From NCBI GenBank assembly GCA_023428085.1, contig JAEYZK010000458.1:1-24059 (forward strand): DNA of 24,059 nt, given 5' to 3'. The notes under the pieces are model-generated. The model was not told the DNA's origin. It ran no database searches and saw only the letters and a list, made by a program, of their open reading frames with translations. This DNA comes from Pseudomonadota bacterium (GTDB lineage: Bacteria; Myxococcota; Myxococcia; Myxococcales; Anaeromyxobacteraceae). Made by a program: the position numbers and the translations under genes. This document shows, piece by piece, positions 1-11,605 of this stretch. Every line of letters begins with the position of its first letter. Within the stretch, counting starts at the first letter, position 1.

Positions 1-13
1 CGGCACCCAGCGA

Positions 14-50
14 GGAGGGGCGCTGCCCCTCCCCCGCGCCGGAGCGCGGG
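14..50. terminator. Two tandem GC-rich hairpins
   Basis: Positions 14-21 and 25-32 form a perfect 8-bp stem with a 3-nt loop. Positions 33-39 and 44-50 form a second perfect 7-bp stem with a 4-nt loop. They abut each other and lie just before the first promoter, so they probably end transcription of a gene left of the window. No T tract follows either stem, so intrinsic termination is inferred from the stems alone. Confidence 0.4.
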
Positions 51-68
51 ACCCCCACCCCACCGATG

Positions 69-97
69 TTTCCGAATCACGATCCGCCGTCTACACT
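69..97 (+). promoter_or_regulatory. Putative promoter of the hydrolase-MtnA fusion
   Basis: TTTCCG (69-74) and TACACT (92-97) are separated by 17 bp and resemble sigma-70 -35 and -10 boxes. The -35 match is poor. The -10 ends 6 nt before the ATG at 104, so transcription would begin at or next to the start codon, giving a leaderless or nearly leaderless mRNA. The only Shine-Dalgarno-like bases (AGG at 101-103) touch the ATG and cannot serve as a normal ribosome binding site. Confidence 0.35.
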
Positions 98-103
98 CGC
101 AGG

Positions 104-1789
104 ATGGCTCCTCTCGTTTTCCTCCCCGGCGCGGGCGGACGCACCGCGTTCTGGGCGCCGGTCGCGGCGCGGCTCGAGGAGCTCGGGCCGCGCGTCCTGC
201 TCGCCTATCCGGGGTTCGGCGACGCGCCGCCGGCGCGGGAGGTGCGATCGCTCGACGACCTGTTCGGCTGGCTCCTCGCCCGCCTGCCGGCGGGCCCGTG
301 CCACGTCGTCGCGCACTCGATGGGCGGCGTGCTCGCGGTCCGGCTCGCGCTCGAGCACCCCGACCGCGTGGCGAGCCTCACGCTCGGGGCCACGTCGGGC
401 GGGATCGACGTGGCGGCGCTCGGCGGCGCCGACTGGCGGGCGCAGTTCCGGGCCGAGCACCCGGGCGTGCCGGACTGGTTCGAGCGGGATCGGACGGACT
501 TCACGGCGCGGCTGGGCGAGATCCGGGCGCCTACCCTCGTGCTCCACGGCGACGACGATCCGCTCTGCCCGCCGGCCGTCCCCGCGCTGCTCGCCGCGCG
601 CATCCCCGGAGCGCGGAGCGTCCTCGTGCGCGGCGGATCGCACGCGTTCGCCCACGAGCGGCCGGACGAGGTCGCCGCCGCGGTGCGGGAGCACCTCCGC
701 GCGGCGGGCGCCGGGGTCCGCGCGGCCGCGACGTGGCGCGGGTTCGAGACGCTGCGCCTCGACGGCGCGCGCGGGGTGCTCCGCGTCCTCGACCAGACGC
801 TCCTCCCGGGCACGGTCCGCACGCTCGAGCTCCGCACCAAGGAGGAGGTCTGGGAGGCGATCCGCGAGCTGCGGGTGCGCGGCGCGCCGGCCATCGGCGT
901 CGCGGCGGCGGCGGGGCTCTACCTCGCCGTGCGCGACTCCCGGGCGGAGACGTGGGCGGCCCTCGCCGAGGAGGTCCGGGCCGCGAAGCGGTACCTGGCG
1001 AGCGCGCGGCCGACGGCGGTGAACCTCTTCTGGGCGCTCGACCGGATGGAGCGTCGGCTCGTCGCGGAGGAGGGCCGGCCGCCCGAGGTCGTCAAGGCGG
1101 CGCTCCGGGCGGAGGCCGAGGCCATCCGCGACGAGGACGAGGCGGTCTGCCGGAGCCTCGGCGCGCACGGGCTGTCGCTGCTCGCGCCGGGCATGGGCCT
1201 CCTCACGCACTGCAACGCGGGCGCGCTCGCGACGGCGCGGTTCGGGACCGCGCTCGCGCCGATCTACCTCGGCGCGGAGCGCGGGTACGGCTTCAAGGTC
1301 TTCGCCGACGAGACGCGGCCGCTGCTCCAGGGCGCGCGCCTGACCGCGTGGGAGCTGATGGCGGCGGGCGTCGACGTGACGCTCCTCTGCGACAACATGG
1401 CGTCGTACCTCCTGCGGCAGGGGAAGGTGCAGGCGGTGCTCGTGGGCTGCGACCGCGTGGCGGCGAACGGCGACGTGGCCAACAAGATCGGGACCTCGGG
1501 CGTCGCGATCCTCGCCCGCCACTACGGGGTCCCGTTCTACGTCGTCGCGCCGCTCTCGACCGTGGACCTCGCCTGCCCGACGGGCGCGGACATCCACATC
1601 GAGGAGCGCCCCGCGGCCGAGGTGACGGAGAGGTGGTACGCGCAGCGGATGGCGCCCGAGGGGGTGAAGGTGCTCAATCCGGCCTTCGACGTGACCGACG
1701 CCGCGCTCGTGACCGCGATCGTCACGGAGCGCGGGGTGGTCCGGCCGCCGTATGTCGAGGGGCTGCGGGCGGTGCGCGCGGGCCCGTGA
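104..1789 (+). CDS. mtnA: Alpha/beta hydrolase fused to S-methyl-5-thioribose-1-phosphate isomerase
   Basis: This 561-residue protein has two enzyme domains. Residues 1-205 are a compact alpha/beta hydrolase with the nucleophile elbow HSMGG (Ser72), the acid in GDDDP (probably Asp152) and a histidine in GGSHAF (His180), so the triad looks complete. Residues 211-561 are a full-length MtnA, which isomerises 5-methylthioribose-1-phosphate to methylthioribulose-1-phosphate in methionine salvage. Its motifs include RGAPAIG, ARPTAVNL, THCNAG and GCDRVAANGD. Cys370 and Asp450 are 80 residues apart, the same spacing as the catalytic Cys160/Asp240 pair of Bacillus MtnA. No ATG, GTG or TTG lies at the junction, so MtnA has no start of its own. 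The hydrolase substrate is unknown. The downstream neighbour is convergent, 10 bp away. Confidence 0.9.
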   Translation: MAPLVFLPGAGGRTAFWAPVAARLEELGPRVLLAYPGFGDAPPAREVRSLDDLFGWLLARLPAGPCHVVAHSMGGVLAVRLALEHPDRVASLTLGATSGGIDVAALGGADWRAQFRAEHPGVPDWFERDRTDFTARLGEIRAPTLVLHGDDDPLCPPAVPALLAARIPGARSVLVRGGSHAFAHERPDEVAAAVREHLRAAGAGVRAAATWRGFETLRLDGARGVLRVLDQTLLPGTVRTLELRTKEEVWEAIRELRVRGAPAIGVAAAAGLYLAVRDSRAETWAALAEEVRAAKRYLASARPTAVNLFWALDRMERRLVAEEGRPPEVVKAALRAEAEAIRDEDEAVCRSLGAHGLSLLAPGMGLLTHCNAGALATARFGTALAPIYLGAERGYGFKVFADETRPLLQGARLTAWELMAAGVDVTLLCDNMASYLLRQGKVQAVLVGCDRVAANGDVANKIGTSGVAILARHYGVPFYVVAPLSTVDLACPTGADIHIEERPAAEVTERWYAQRMAPEGVKVLNPAFDVTDAALVTAIVTERGVVRPPYVEGLRAVRAGP

Positions 1790-1799
1790 GCGGCCCGCC

Positions 1800-2272
1800 T
1801 CACGCGCTCCGCACCTGCCGCTTCACCGCCGCGACGAAGGTTTCGAACCCCGCGGCGTCGGGGCCGGCCTGCGCGATGTCGAGCCCCGGGCGCCCATCGG
1901 GCCGGAGGAGCCGGACGAACCGGACCTTGCGGAAGCTGAGCGCCGCGGCCGCGGCGCACAGCCCGGCCACCACCCAGCACGCGAGGCTCACCCGCTGCGC
2001 CCACGGCCCATACCCGGGACGGCCGAGGACCACCGCGGAGGCGACCGCCAGCGAGCCGATCAGGACGGCGCGCTTGAGCCAGCGGTTGCGCACGAAGATC
2101 TCGTTCGTGCGCGGGGTGAGGGCCGCGAGCCGCACGGTGGTGTGGCGCCGCGAACCGAACAGCCACGAGGCGTCCACCTCGACGCGGTCGGCGTACAGCG
2201 CGAGCCGGCGGCGCACCTGGAGGAGGCGCTCGGTGTAGACCGCGATCGGTGGCTCGGGGCGGTCCTGGGGGC

Positions 2273-2276
<4 letters not shown>
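1800..2276 (-). CDS. Small membrane protein with two transmembrane helices, downstream of dnaE
   Basis: Predicted 158-residue protein of unknown function. I chose the TTG at 2276-2274, which overlaps the dnaE stop (ATTGA), because the conserved-looking sequence begins at once and no ATG or GTG is available nearby. A GGAG sits about 6 nt upstream, inside the dnaE coding region. Residues 20-65 are rich in alternating hydrophobic and charged positions, like a small beta domain. Two hydrophobic helices follow (about 70-86 and 96-113), then a basic and amphipathic C-terminal stretch. The layout resembles membrane proteins with a PH-like domain split by two helices, but I cannot assign the family. 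Translational coupling to dnaE is likely from the overlap. Confidence 0.7.
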
Positions 2277-6019
<3,743 letters not shown>

Positions 6020-6028
6020 GTGAGACCG

Positions 6029-6035
6029 ATTCTTA
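6029..6035 (-). promoter_or_regulatory. dnaE: Possible -10 element of dnaE
   Basis: On the minus strand TAAGAAT (6035-6029) ends 9 nt before the dnaE ATG at 6019 and overlaps the TAA stop of the HNH fragment. With no visible ribosome binding site, a very short leader or leaderless dnaE transcript is possible. No convincing -35 box is seen 16-18 bp upstream. Confidence 0.2.
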
Positions 6036-6437
6036 GCAAGGCGGTCTGACGTCGGCCACCGGTCGCTCGCCCAGCTCCCACTGGAGCCCGTCCGGCGCCG
6101 ACCCCTGGACGCGGACGTGGCCTTCGTGGACGCCGTGCAGGTGGTGCGACTGGCAGAGGGACGTGAGGTTCTCCTCCTCGTCGCCGCCGCCGCGCGAGCG
6201 GTACTTGATGTGGTGCACGTGGTCCGCCGCCTTGCTGCACCCCGGGCACGTGCAGAGGCCGCGGTCCCGCTCCATCGCGCGGCTCGCGGGCGTGTTGGGC
6301 CGCCTGGTCTCGGCCTCGTACGTGTCGATGAAGTGCTGGCACATGACGACGAGGCACTTCGACGCGCCGATCCACTCCTGGGCGGCCGCGCGGACCGCTT
6401 CTTCCTGGTCCTCTCGAACACGGTGGCGCTCCCGCAA
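6033..6437 (-). CDS. HNH endonuclease, probably 5'-truncated
   Basis: The C-terminal part is a clear HNH nuclease domain: paired cysteines (CTCPGC), HVHHI for the first histidines, an ENL asparagine, then LCQSHH. It ends with the usual HGVHEG tail. Full-length HNH proteins of this kind normally have a longer N-terminal domain, which is missing here. Upstream of about residue VREDQEE the frame loses recognisable homology. I place the start at a TTG (6437), but the frame stays open to an ATG at 6593, which would overlap the start of the divergent glycosidase gene. It ends 13 bp before dnaE. It may be an inactive remnant; a short functional nuclease is the alternative. Confidence 0.55.
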   Translation of the reverse strand: MRERHRVREDQEEAVRAAAQEWIGASKCLVVMCQHFIDTYEAETRRPNTPASRAMERDRGLCTCPGCSKAADHVHHIKYRSRGGGDEEENLTSLCQSHHLHGVHEGHVRVQGSAPDGLQWELGERPVADVRPPC

Positions 6438-6585
6438 GGAGGTTTCGGGCGGGACCGGCGCTGGTCGCCCTTTGCGCGGAGGGCCACTGCACACGGCAGG
6501 CCAGCAGCGCGTCACGTCCCTGACGCCCGGGCGGCGCATTCCGGAAACAGTCGCCAGCGCACCCGGGGGCGGGCAGGATGCGGCC

Positions 6586-8175
6586 ATGGTCACCCGCTCG
6601 CCCGCCCTGCGCGCTGCCCGGTCCGCCGTCCTCCTCGCCGCGCTCTTCGTCTCCAGGCTGGCCTCGGCCCAGCCGGTCGTGCCGCGCGCGGACTACGGCG
6701 CCTTCCTCGAGCCGAAGGATCGCGTCCTCCACGGCGGCGGTCAGGATCCGGCCGGGTTCGCGCAGTACTGGCAGGTGATGGGCGATGGGGCTCGCCCCGC
6801 GTTCCTCATGCACTACCTCCAGCTCAAGTCGGTGCGGGAAGGCAGCCTCGCCGGGCTGGCGAGCGAGCTGGCCGGCTACGAGCGCGACGGCGTGCACCTC
6901 GTCGTGCAGATCGGCCTCGCGATGACGCAGGACGGGACGCCGTCGTCCCATTACGAGGGGAAGGTCGCCGCGGGAGAGCTCGACGTCGCCGTCGACGCCC
7001 TCTGCGACGAGCTGGAGCTGCTCGGGCACCCGGTCCTGCTGCGCATCGGCTACGAGTTCAACGGGACGGCCTGGAACGGCTACAAGCCGAGGACCTACGT
7101 CGAGGCGTTCCGGCGGATCACCGCCAAGCTCCGCGCGCGCAAGCTCGAGGTCGCGACCGTCTGGGACGCGGCGGGCGAGCTCGACTACCTGCCGGGCTTC
7201 ATGGACTACTACCCGGGAGACGAGTTCGTCGACTGGTGGGGGCTCAACCTCTTCTCGGGCCCGAAGGGCTCGGACGCCAGCGCCTTCCTGTTCAGCAAGC
7301 CGATCGCGCGGTTCCTGGACGCGGCCGAGCAGCACCGCAAGCCCGTGCTGATCGGCGAGGCGACGCCGCGGTACACCGGCGTCGGCGCCGGCCAGAAGAG
7401 CTGGGACCGCTGGTTCGGAGAGCTCTTCGAGCTCATCGCCCGCCGGCCCGGGATCAAGGCGCTCAGCTACATCAACTGGGACTGGTCGAGGTATCCGCAG
7501 TGGGGCGACTGGGGCGACGCGCGCCTGGAGCGCGACCCGGTGGTGGCGGGGCGCTTCCGCGCGATCGTCTCGGCCCCGCCGTACATGTCCGGCGGAGCGG
7601 AGCAGGTCGTCCGCGCGGCGCTGCGCCTCCCGCGGCGTGATCCTCGCGCAGCGACGCCTGCCGAGCCCGCGCCGGAGACCCCGGCCGCCGCCCCGGCTGC
7701 GCCCGCGGCCGGGCCGGCGCCCGTCGAGCGGCTCGTGAACGGAGGGTTCGAGGCGCGCGGGGGCTGGCACGTCGAGCTGTACCAGGGCGGCGCGGGCACG
7801 CTGGAGCTCGAGAGGGACCGCCCCATCGCGGGCTCGAAGAGCGGCGCGCTCGCCATCCGCCGCGGCGGCGGGACGAACTGGTTCGTGCAGCTCGTGCAGC
7901 CGCTCACCATTCACGCGGGCAAGAAGTACCGTCTGACCGCCAAGCTGCGCGGGAGCGAGCCCGGGATGAACGTGGACGTGTGGATCCAGCAGACCCACCA
8001 GCCGTACGACGGTGTGCACAAGGAGGTCGTCGTCGGGCCGGAGGGGCTGACGCTCCATGGCGAGGACCTCGTGTGGACGGCGGCGACGACGGACGCGATG
8101 AAGGTCGCGTTCATGGTGGGGGAGGTGAAGTCGGGGACGCTCTACGTCGACGAGGTGTCGCTCACCGAGGAGTAG
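6586..8175 (+). CDS. Secreted GH26-like glycoside hydrolase with C-terminal carbohydrate-binding domain
   Basis: 529-residue secreted protein. Residues 1-28 form a signal peptide ending in ASA. Residues 30-335 resemble a clan GH-A TIM barrel of the GH26 beta-mannanase type: Glu157 in GYEFNG fits the acid/base and Glu258 in LIGEAT fits the nucleophile. A Pro/Ala-rich linker (about 350-380) leads to a beta-sandwich (381-529) starting LVNGGFE, typical of CBM4/9-like modules. It would act outside the cytoplasm on a plant or microbial polysaccharide; mannan is a guess from the family. The ATG at 6586 has GCAGGA 7 nt upstream. The neighbouring HNH fragment is divergent, so this gene probably has its own promoter. 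Confidence 0.8.
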   Translation: MVTRSPALRAARSAVLLAALFVSRLASAQPVVPRADYGAFLEPKDRVLHGGGQDPAGFAQYWQVMGDGARPAFLMHYLQLKSVREGSLAGLASELAGYERDGVHLVVQIGLAMTQDGTPSSHYEGKVAAGELDVAVDALCDELELLGHPVLLRIGYEFNGTAWNGYKPRTYVEAFRRITAKLRARKLEVATVWDAAGELDYLPGFMDYYPGDEFVDWWGLNLFSGPKGSDASAFLFSKPIARFLDAAEQHRKPVLIGEATPRYTGVGAGQKSWDRWFGELFELIARRPGIKALSYINWDWSRYPQWGDWGDARLERDPVVAGRFRAIVSAPPYMSGGAEQVVRAALRLPRRDPRAATPAEPAPETPAAAPAAPAAGPAPVERLVNGGFEARGGWHVELYQGGAGTLELERDRPIAGSKSGALAIRRGGGTNWFVQLVQPLTIHAGKKYRLTAKLRGSEPGMNVDVWIQQTHQPYDGVHKEVVVGPEGLTLHGEDLVWTAATTDAMKVAFMVGEVKSGTLYVDEVSLTEE

Positions 8176-8193
8176 GCTGACGTTTGCCAGCCT

Positions 8194-8214
8194 CCGACCG
8201 GCCCGTCGGTCCGG
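8194..8214 (+). terminator. Weak hairpin after the GH26-like gene
   Basis: CCG-ACCG (8194-8200) pairs with CGGT (8207-8210) and CGG (8212-8214) with one bulged C, 19 nt past the stop codon. There is no T tract. The next 100 nt hold no gene that I recognise. Confidence 0.3.
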
Positions 8215-8314
8215 CCGGGGTGCCGTCCGGCGCCTGCGACTCGCGGCACACCCACCCGGCCGCTGGTCGCGCACCTCGCGCTGCGCGACCGTCGTGGCGT
8301 TGACGGGGTGACCG

Positions 8315-8632
8315 ATGAGCGAGGCCGCCTCCTCCTGGACCGGGCGGTCGGCCGCGGCGTGGACGGGGGTCGTCGCCGCGGCCTGCGCCGTCTCCGACTA
8401 CGGCGCCGATGATTGCGCCGGCGGTTGTCTGCTCGCGCAAGGCGTTGCATACGCGGAGGCGCTCTCCGCACGACTCGCCATGCTCGATGTCCCCTTTCGA
8501 ATTGTGCTGAGTCGTCAGCCGGAGGGCGGCCACGTCACGGTGCGGTTCTTCGTGAGGCGAACCGGAACCCCGTACTTCTCCGAAGAGCCCGATGACTACC
8601 CGCAACAAGAGGTCGCGTACTGGGACGTGTAG
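8315..8632 (+). CDS. Hypothetical small protein (105 residues)
   Basis: I do not recognise this protein. It is 105 residues, starting at an ATG with GGGG about 8 nt upstream. Residues 13-45 are Ala/Cys-rich with several cysteines. The C-terminal half (about 55-105) alternates beta-type hydrophobics and charges (RIVLSR, VTVRFFVRR) and ends in an acidic, Tyr-rich tail, which looks like real protein rather than a shadow frame. Codons in the second half are less GC-biased than its neighbours, hinting at a different origin. A 171-residue ORF lies antisense. No partner gene is evident, and it may be an accessory or decayed gene. Confidence 0.45.
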   Translation: MSEAASSWTGRSAAAWTGVVAAACAVSDYGADDCAGGCLLAQGVAYAEALSARLAMLDVPFRIVLSRQPEGGHVTVRFFVRRTGTPYFSEEPDDYPQQEVAYWDV

Positions 8633-8752
8633 GGGCTTGCTCGAAGTTCCGGCGGACGGCGTGCCGCTCGGACCCACCCCGGGGCTTCTTCGCGAGCGAC
8701 GCTTCCTCGTGCGAGCCGCTCGTCAGCGCCGACAACCTGCTCGAGCTCCAGA

Positions 8753-8764
8753 GATCAGCTGATC
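8753..8764. promoter_or_regulatory. Perfect 12-bp palindrome GATCAGCTGATC
   Basis: Lies in the 248-nt gap (8633-8880) before the TPR lipoprotein gene, about 70 nt upstream of the predicted -35 box. It could be a dimeric repressor or activator site. The rest of that gap shows only the promoter-like sequence at 8832-8861. Confidence 0.25.
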
Positions 8765-8831
8765 GCTCTGCTCGGCGGATCCGTCCGGATCTGAAGCGCC
8801 GCACCGAGCCGCGCGCCGGCGCGTCCTCCCC

Positions 8832-8861
8832 TCGACGCCCCGATCCGCCCCACGCTACAGT
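8832..8861 (+). promoter_or_regulatory. Putative promoter of the TPR lipoprotein gene
   Basis: TCGACG (8832-8837) and TACAGT (8856-8861), with an 18-bp spacer, resemble a sigma-70 promoter. The block CGATCCGCC followed by CTACA-N-TCGC is also found before the first gene of the window. A GGAGG (8869-8873) then serves the ATG at 8881. Confidence 0.4.
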
Positions 8862-8880
8862 CGCGGTCGGAGGATGCGCG

Positions 8881-11523
8881 ATGCGGTCGATCCCGGGCGG
8901 AGGAGTGCTGTGCGCAGTCGCGGTCGCGGCGGCCCTGGGCTGCGCCGGCGCGGAGGTGGCGCGCGGGGAGCGGAAGGGCGCCCCCTGGCGCGAGCTCGCG
9001 ACCGAGCACTTCGTCCTCCGGACCGACATCTCCTCCGACAGCGCTCGGCGGCTCGTGGAGCAGCTCGAGGTCCAGCGGGCGCTCCTCGTCCAGGCCCTGC
9101 CCGCGCTCGCGGCCGTCGAGGGCCGGCTGGACGTGTACGCGCTCTCGTCGCGCGAGGAGTACTGGGAGGCCACCGGCCAGCGCAGCGACTACATCGGGCA
9201 CGCCCACCTGCGCGAGGGCGGCCAGCGGTACGTGGTCCTCTTCGTGAGCCCGAGCGGTGTCGCGGAGGACCAGACCTCCACGGTGGCGCACGAGCTCGCC
9301 CACGCGTTGCTCTGGCAGGTCGTCCCCTCCCAGCCCCGCTGGTTCAGCGAGGGGTTCGCGGGGTACCTCGAGTCCGTCGCCCGGGAGCGCGGCGGCAAGC
9401 GCTGGGTCGGGCTCCGCGCCAACCACTACGAGGAGATCGACCCGCTGCCCGTCCGCGAGCTCTTCTCCTGGCGACAGGCGGCGCACCGCCGGGAGTGGCG
9501 CTACTACCAGTCGGCGTTCGTCCTCGTGCGCTACCTGGACGCCGAGCAGCCGGCCGGCTTCGCCGAGCTCCAGCGCCGGCTCGCGGCAGGGGAGGACGGC
9601 GAGGCGGCGTGGAACGCCGCGTTCCCGCGCTGGAGCCTGACGGACGGCGCCCCCGCCGAGCTCGATCGCATCCTCCGCGCCCGGGCCCAGGACAAGGCGG
9701 GGACACGGGAGGTCTCGGCCGCCGTGGCGGTGACGCCCTCCGAGCGGCTCCTCTCGGCTTCCGAGGAGCACACCGTCCGGCTGACGCTCCCGGTGCGCTG
9801 GACGCCGGCGCTCGTGAAGGAGCGCACCGAGGCCGCGCTGGCCGTCGATCCCCGCCACCCGCGGGCGCTCCAGGTCATCGCCGACGCAGCGGAGGGCGAC
9901 GGCGTCGCGCTCGCCCTCGCGCGCTCGGCGGTGGCTGCCCACCCGGAGGATCCGCGCTCCTGGGTCTACCTCGCCTGGTATCTGCCCGCCGAACGCAGCG
10001 CCGAGCGGGAGGCGGCGCTGCGGCGCGCCCTGGAGCTCGCGCCGGACGACCCGCTCCCGCTGGCCCGCCTCTCCTCGGAGATCGTGCTGGAGAACCCGGA
10101 GGAGGCCTCGCGCCTCGCGGTCCGGGCCCGCGATCTCGCGCCGTGGAGCACCCTCTTCCACGCCGTCGCCGCGGCGGCGCTGTCGAGGCAAGGGCGCTGC
10201 GAGGAGGCGCGGGCCGAGGTGCGGTTCGCGCGCACCCTGGCGACCGACCTCGAGCGGCTGGAGGCCATGCTGCAGGCGGCCGGGGAGCTGTGCGGAGCGC
10301 CGGGGGAGCGCGCCGGGCGGCTGGGCCTCGACGCCGGGTGGGCGATCACGCAGGGGCGGCTGCCGGCCGCGCTGCGGCTCGCGGACGCCGTCCTGGCCCG
10401 CTTCCCGGACGACCCCACGGCGTGGAACCAGCGCGGGCGGGTGCTGGATCGGACGGGTCGGCTCGCAGAGGCGGAGGAGGCCTACCGACGCGCCGTCCGG
10501 TCCGACCCGAAGCACCCGCACGCGTGGGGGAACCTCGGCCTCGTGCTGCGGGGGCGCGGGCGGCCGGCGGAGGCGATCGACGCGTTCCGCCGCCAGGCGG
10601 AGGTCGCGCCGGACCGGGCGTTCGCCCATCGAGAGCTGGGGCTCCTGCTCCTCCAGGAGGGCCGGGCCGCCGAGGCGATCTCCCCGCTGGCGCGGGCCGC
10701 GGTGCTCGAGCCCAAGGAGCCCGCGGCGCCGTTCGCGCTCGGCCGCGCCCACCTCGCGCTGGGGCAGGCGCGACGGGCGGTCGAGGCCTTCGAGCGCGGG
10801 CTCTCGCTCCGGCGCAGCCCCTACTGGCTCAACGAGGCCGCGTGGGCCCTCGCCGAGGCGAACGCCGAGCTCGATCGCGCGGCGGCCTGGGCGGAGGCCG
10901 CCGTGGCCGGACACGCCCGGCACCTCGCGGAGCTGCGGGAGTGGGGGACGTCCGAGGGCGAGGGCGAGACCACCCGGCGCCTCGGCAACGCCTGGGACAC
11001 GCTGGGCTGGGTTCGCTTCCGGCAAGGCAAGCTGGCCGAGGCCGAGCGGTGGATCGCCTCCGCCGAGCGACTCCACCCGAGCGCCGTGGTCTCCGCGCAC
11101 CTCGGCGAGCTCCTCGAGCGTGCGGAGCGGCGCCCGGAGGCGATCGCCGCCTACGCGCGCGCGGTCGCCCTGGACCCGAAGAGCGGCGCGCGCGCCCGGC
11201 TCGAGCAGCTCGCGGGCGCAGGCGGCGTGGTCGGGGCGACGTCCCGGGCACGGGCCGAGCTCCAGGCCAGGCGCACGCTCGCGGGCGCCGCCGCGGCTCC
11301 GGTCGACGCCGGCGCGGAGCTCGAGCTGGTCCTCGCGGCGGACGGCGCCGTCGCGCAGGCCCGGACGCGGAGCGGAGTCCCGGTGCCCGCGGTCCGCGAG
11401 GCGCTCCGGGCCGCTCGTCACGAGATCCCGTTCCCCGATCCGGCGGTGCCGTTCCTGGTGGTGAACGCCACCTGGCAGTGCGCCGGGGGGACCTGCGCGG
11501 CGGTCCTCGGCGGCGAGCCCTGA
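8881..11523 (+). CDS. Lipoprotein with peptidase-MA-like metallopeptidase domain and TPR repeats
   Basis: 880-residue predicted lipoprotein: a hydrophobic signal ends in ALGC (Cys21). Residues 35-230 resemble DUF1570/peptidase MA-type zinc peptidases, with HELAH at 137-141 and a downstream EGFAGYLE supplying a likely third ligand (Glu157). Residues about 270-770 are helical repeats of TPR type, clearest at about 510-640, where the W-x-x-x-G...A...Y/F pattern is regular. A C-terminal beta-rich segment (about 795-880) contains two cysteines (QCAGGTC). GGAGG lies 7 nt before the ATG; a closer ATG at 8874 is out of frame. It is likely anchored in a cell-envelope membrane, with TPRs recruiting partners or substrate. 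The activity is unproven. Confidence 0.8.
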   Translation: MRSIPGGGVLCAVAVAAALGCAGAEVARGERKGAPWRELATEHFVLRTDISSDSARRLVEQLEVQRALLVQALPALAAVEGRLDVYALSSREEYWEATGQRSDYIGHAHLREGGQRYVVLFVSPSGVAEDQTSTVAHELAHALLWQVVPSQPRWFSEGFAGYLESVARERGGKRWVGLRANHYEEIDPLPVRELFSWRQAAHRREWRYYQSAFVLVRYLDAEQPAGFAELQRRLAAGEDGEAAWNAAFPRWSLTDGAPAELDRILRARAQDKAGTREVSAAVAVTPSERLLSASEEHTVRLTLPVRWTPALVKERTEAALAVDPRHPRALQVIADAAEGDGVALALARSAVAAHPEDPRSWVYLAWYLPAERSAEREAALRRALELAPDDPLPLARLSSEIVLENPEEASRLAVRARDLAPWSTLFHAVAAAALSRQGRCEEARAEVRFARTLATDLERLEAMLQAAGELCGAPGERAGRLGLDAGWAITQGRLPAALRLADAVLARFPDDPTAWNQRGRVLDRTGRLAEAEEAYRRAVRSDPKHPHAWGNLGLVLRGRGRPAEAIDAFRRQAEVAPDRAFAHRELGLLLLQEGRAAEAISPLARAAVLEPKEPAAPFALGRAHLALGQARRAVEAFERGLSLRRSPYWLNEAAWALAEANAELDRAAAWAEAAVAGHARHLAELREWGTSEGEGETTRRLGNAWDTLGWVRFRQGKLAEAERWIASAERLHPSAVVSAHLGELLERAERRPEAIAAYARAVALDPKSGARARLEQLAGAGGVVGATSRARAELQARRTLAGAAAAPVDAGAELELVLAADGAVAQARTRSGVPVPAVREALRAARHEIPFPDPAVPFLVVNATWQCAGGTCAAVLGGEP

Positions 11524-11605
11524 GCGCGGCCCCGAGGGGCAGGCGATCGGTCGTCCCGGCTCGGCCGCACCTGCCCTGCCTGGACGGGGCGCGGCCGGCC
11601 CTGGC

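Noticed and set aside
8755..11421. Long 888-residue open frame on the minus strand
   Set aside because: It is antisense to the TPR lipoprotein gene, Arg/Gly/Leu-rich and without any domain; a product of high GC and third-position bias.
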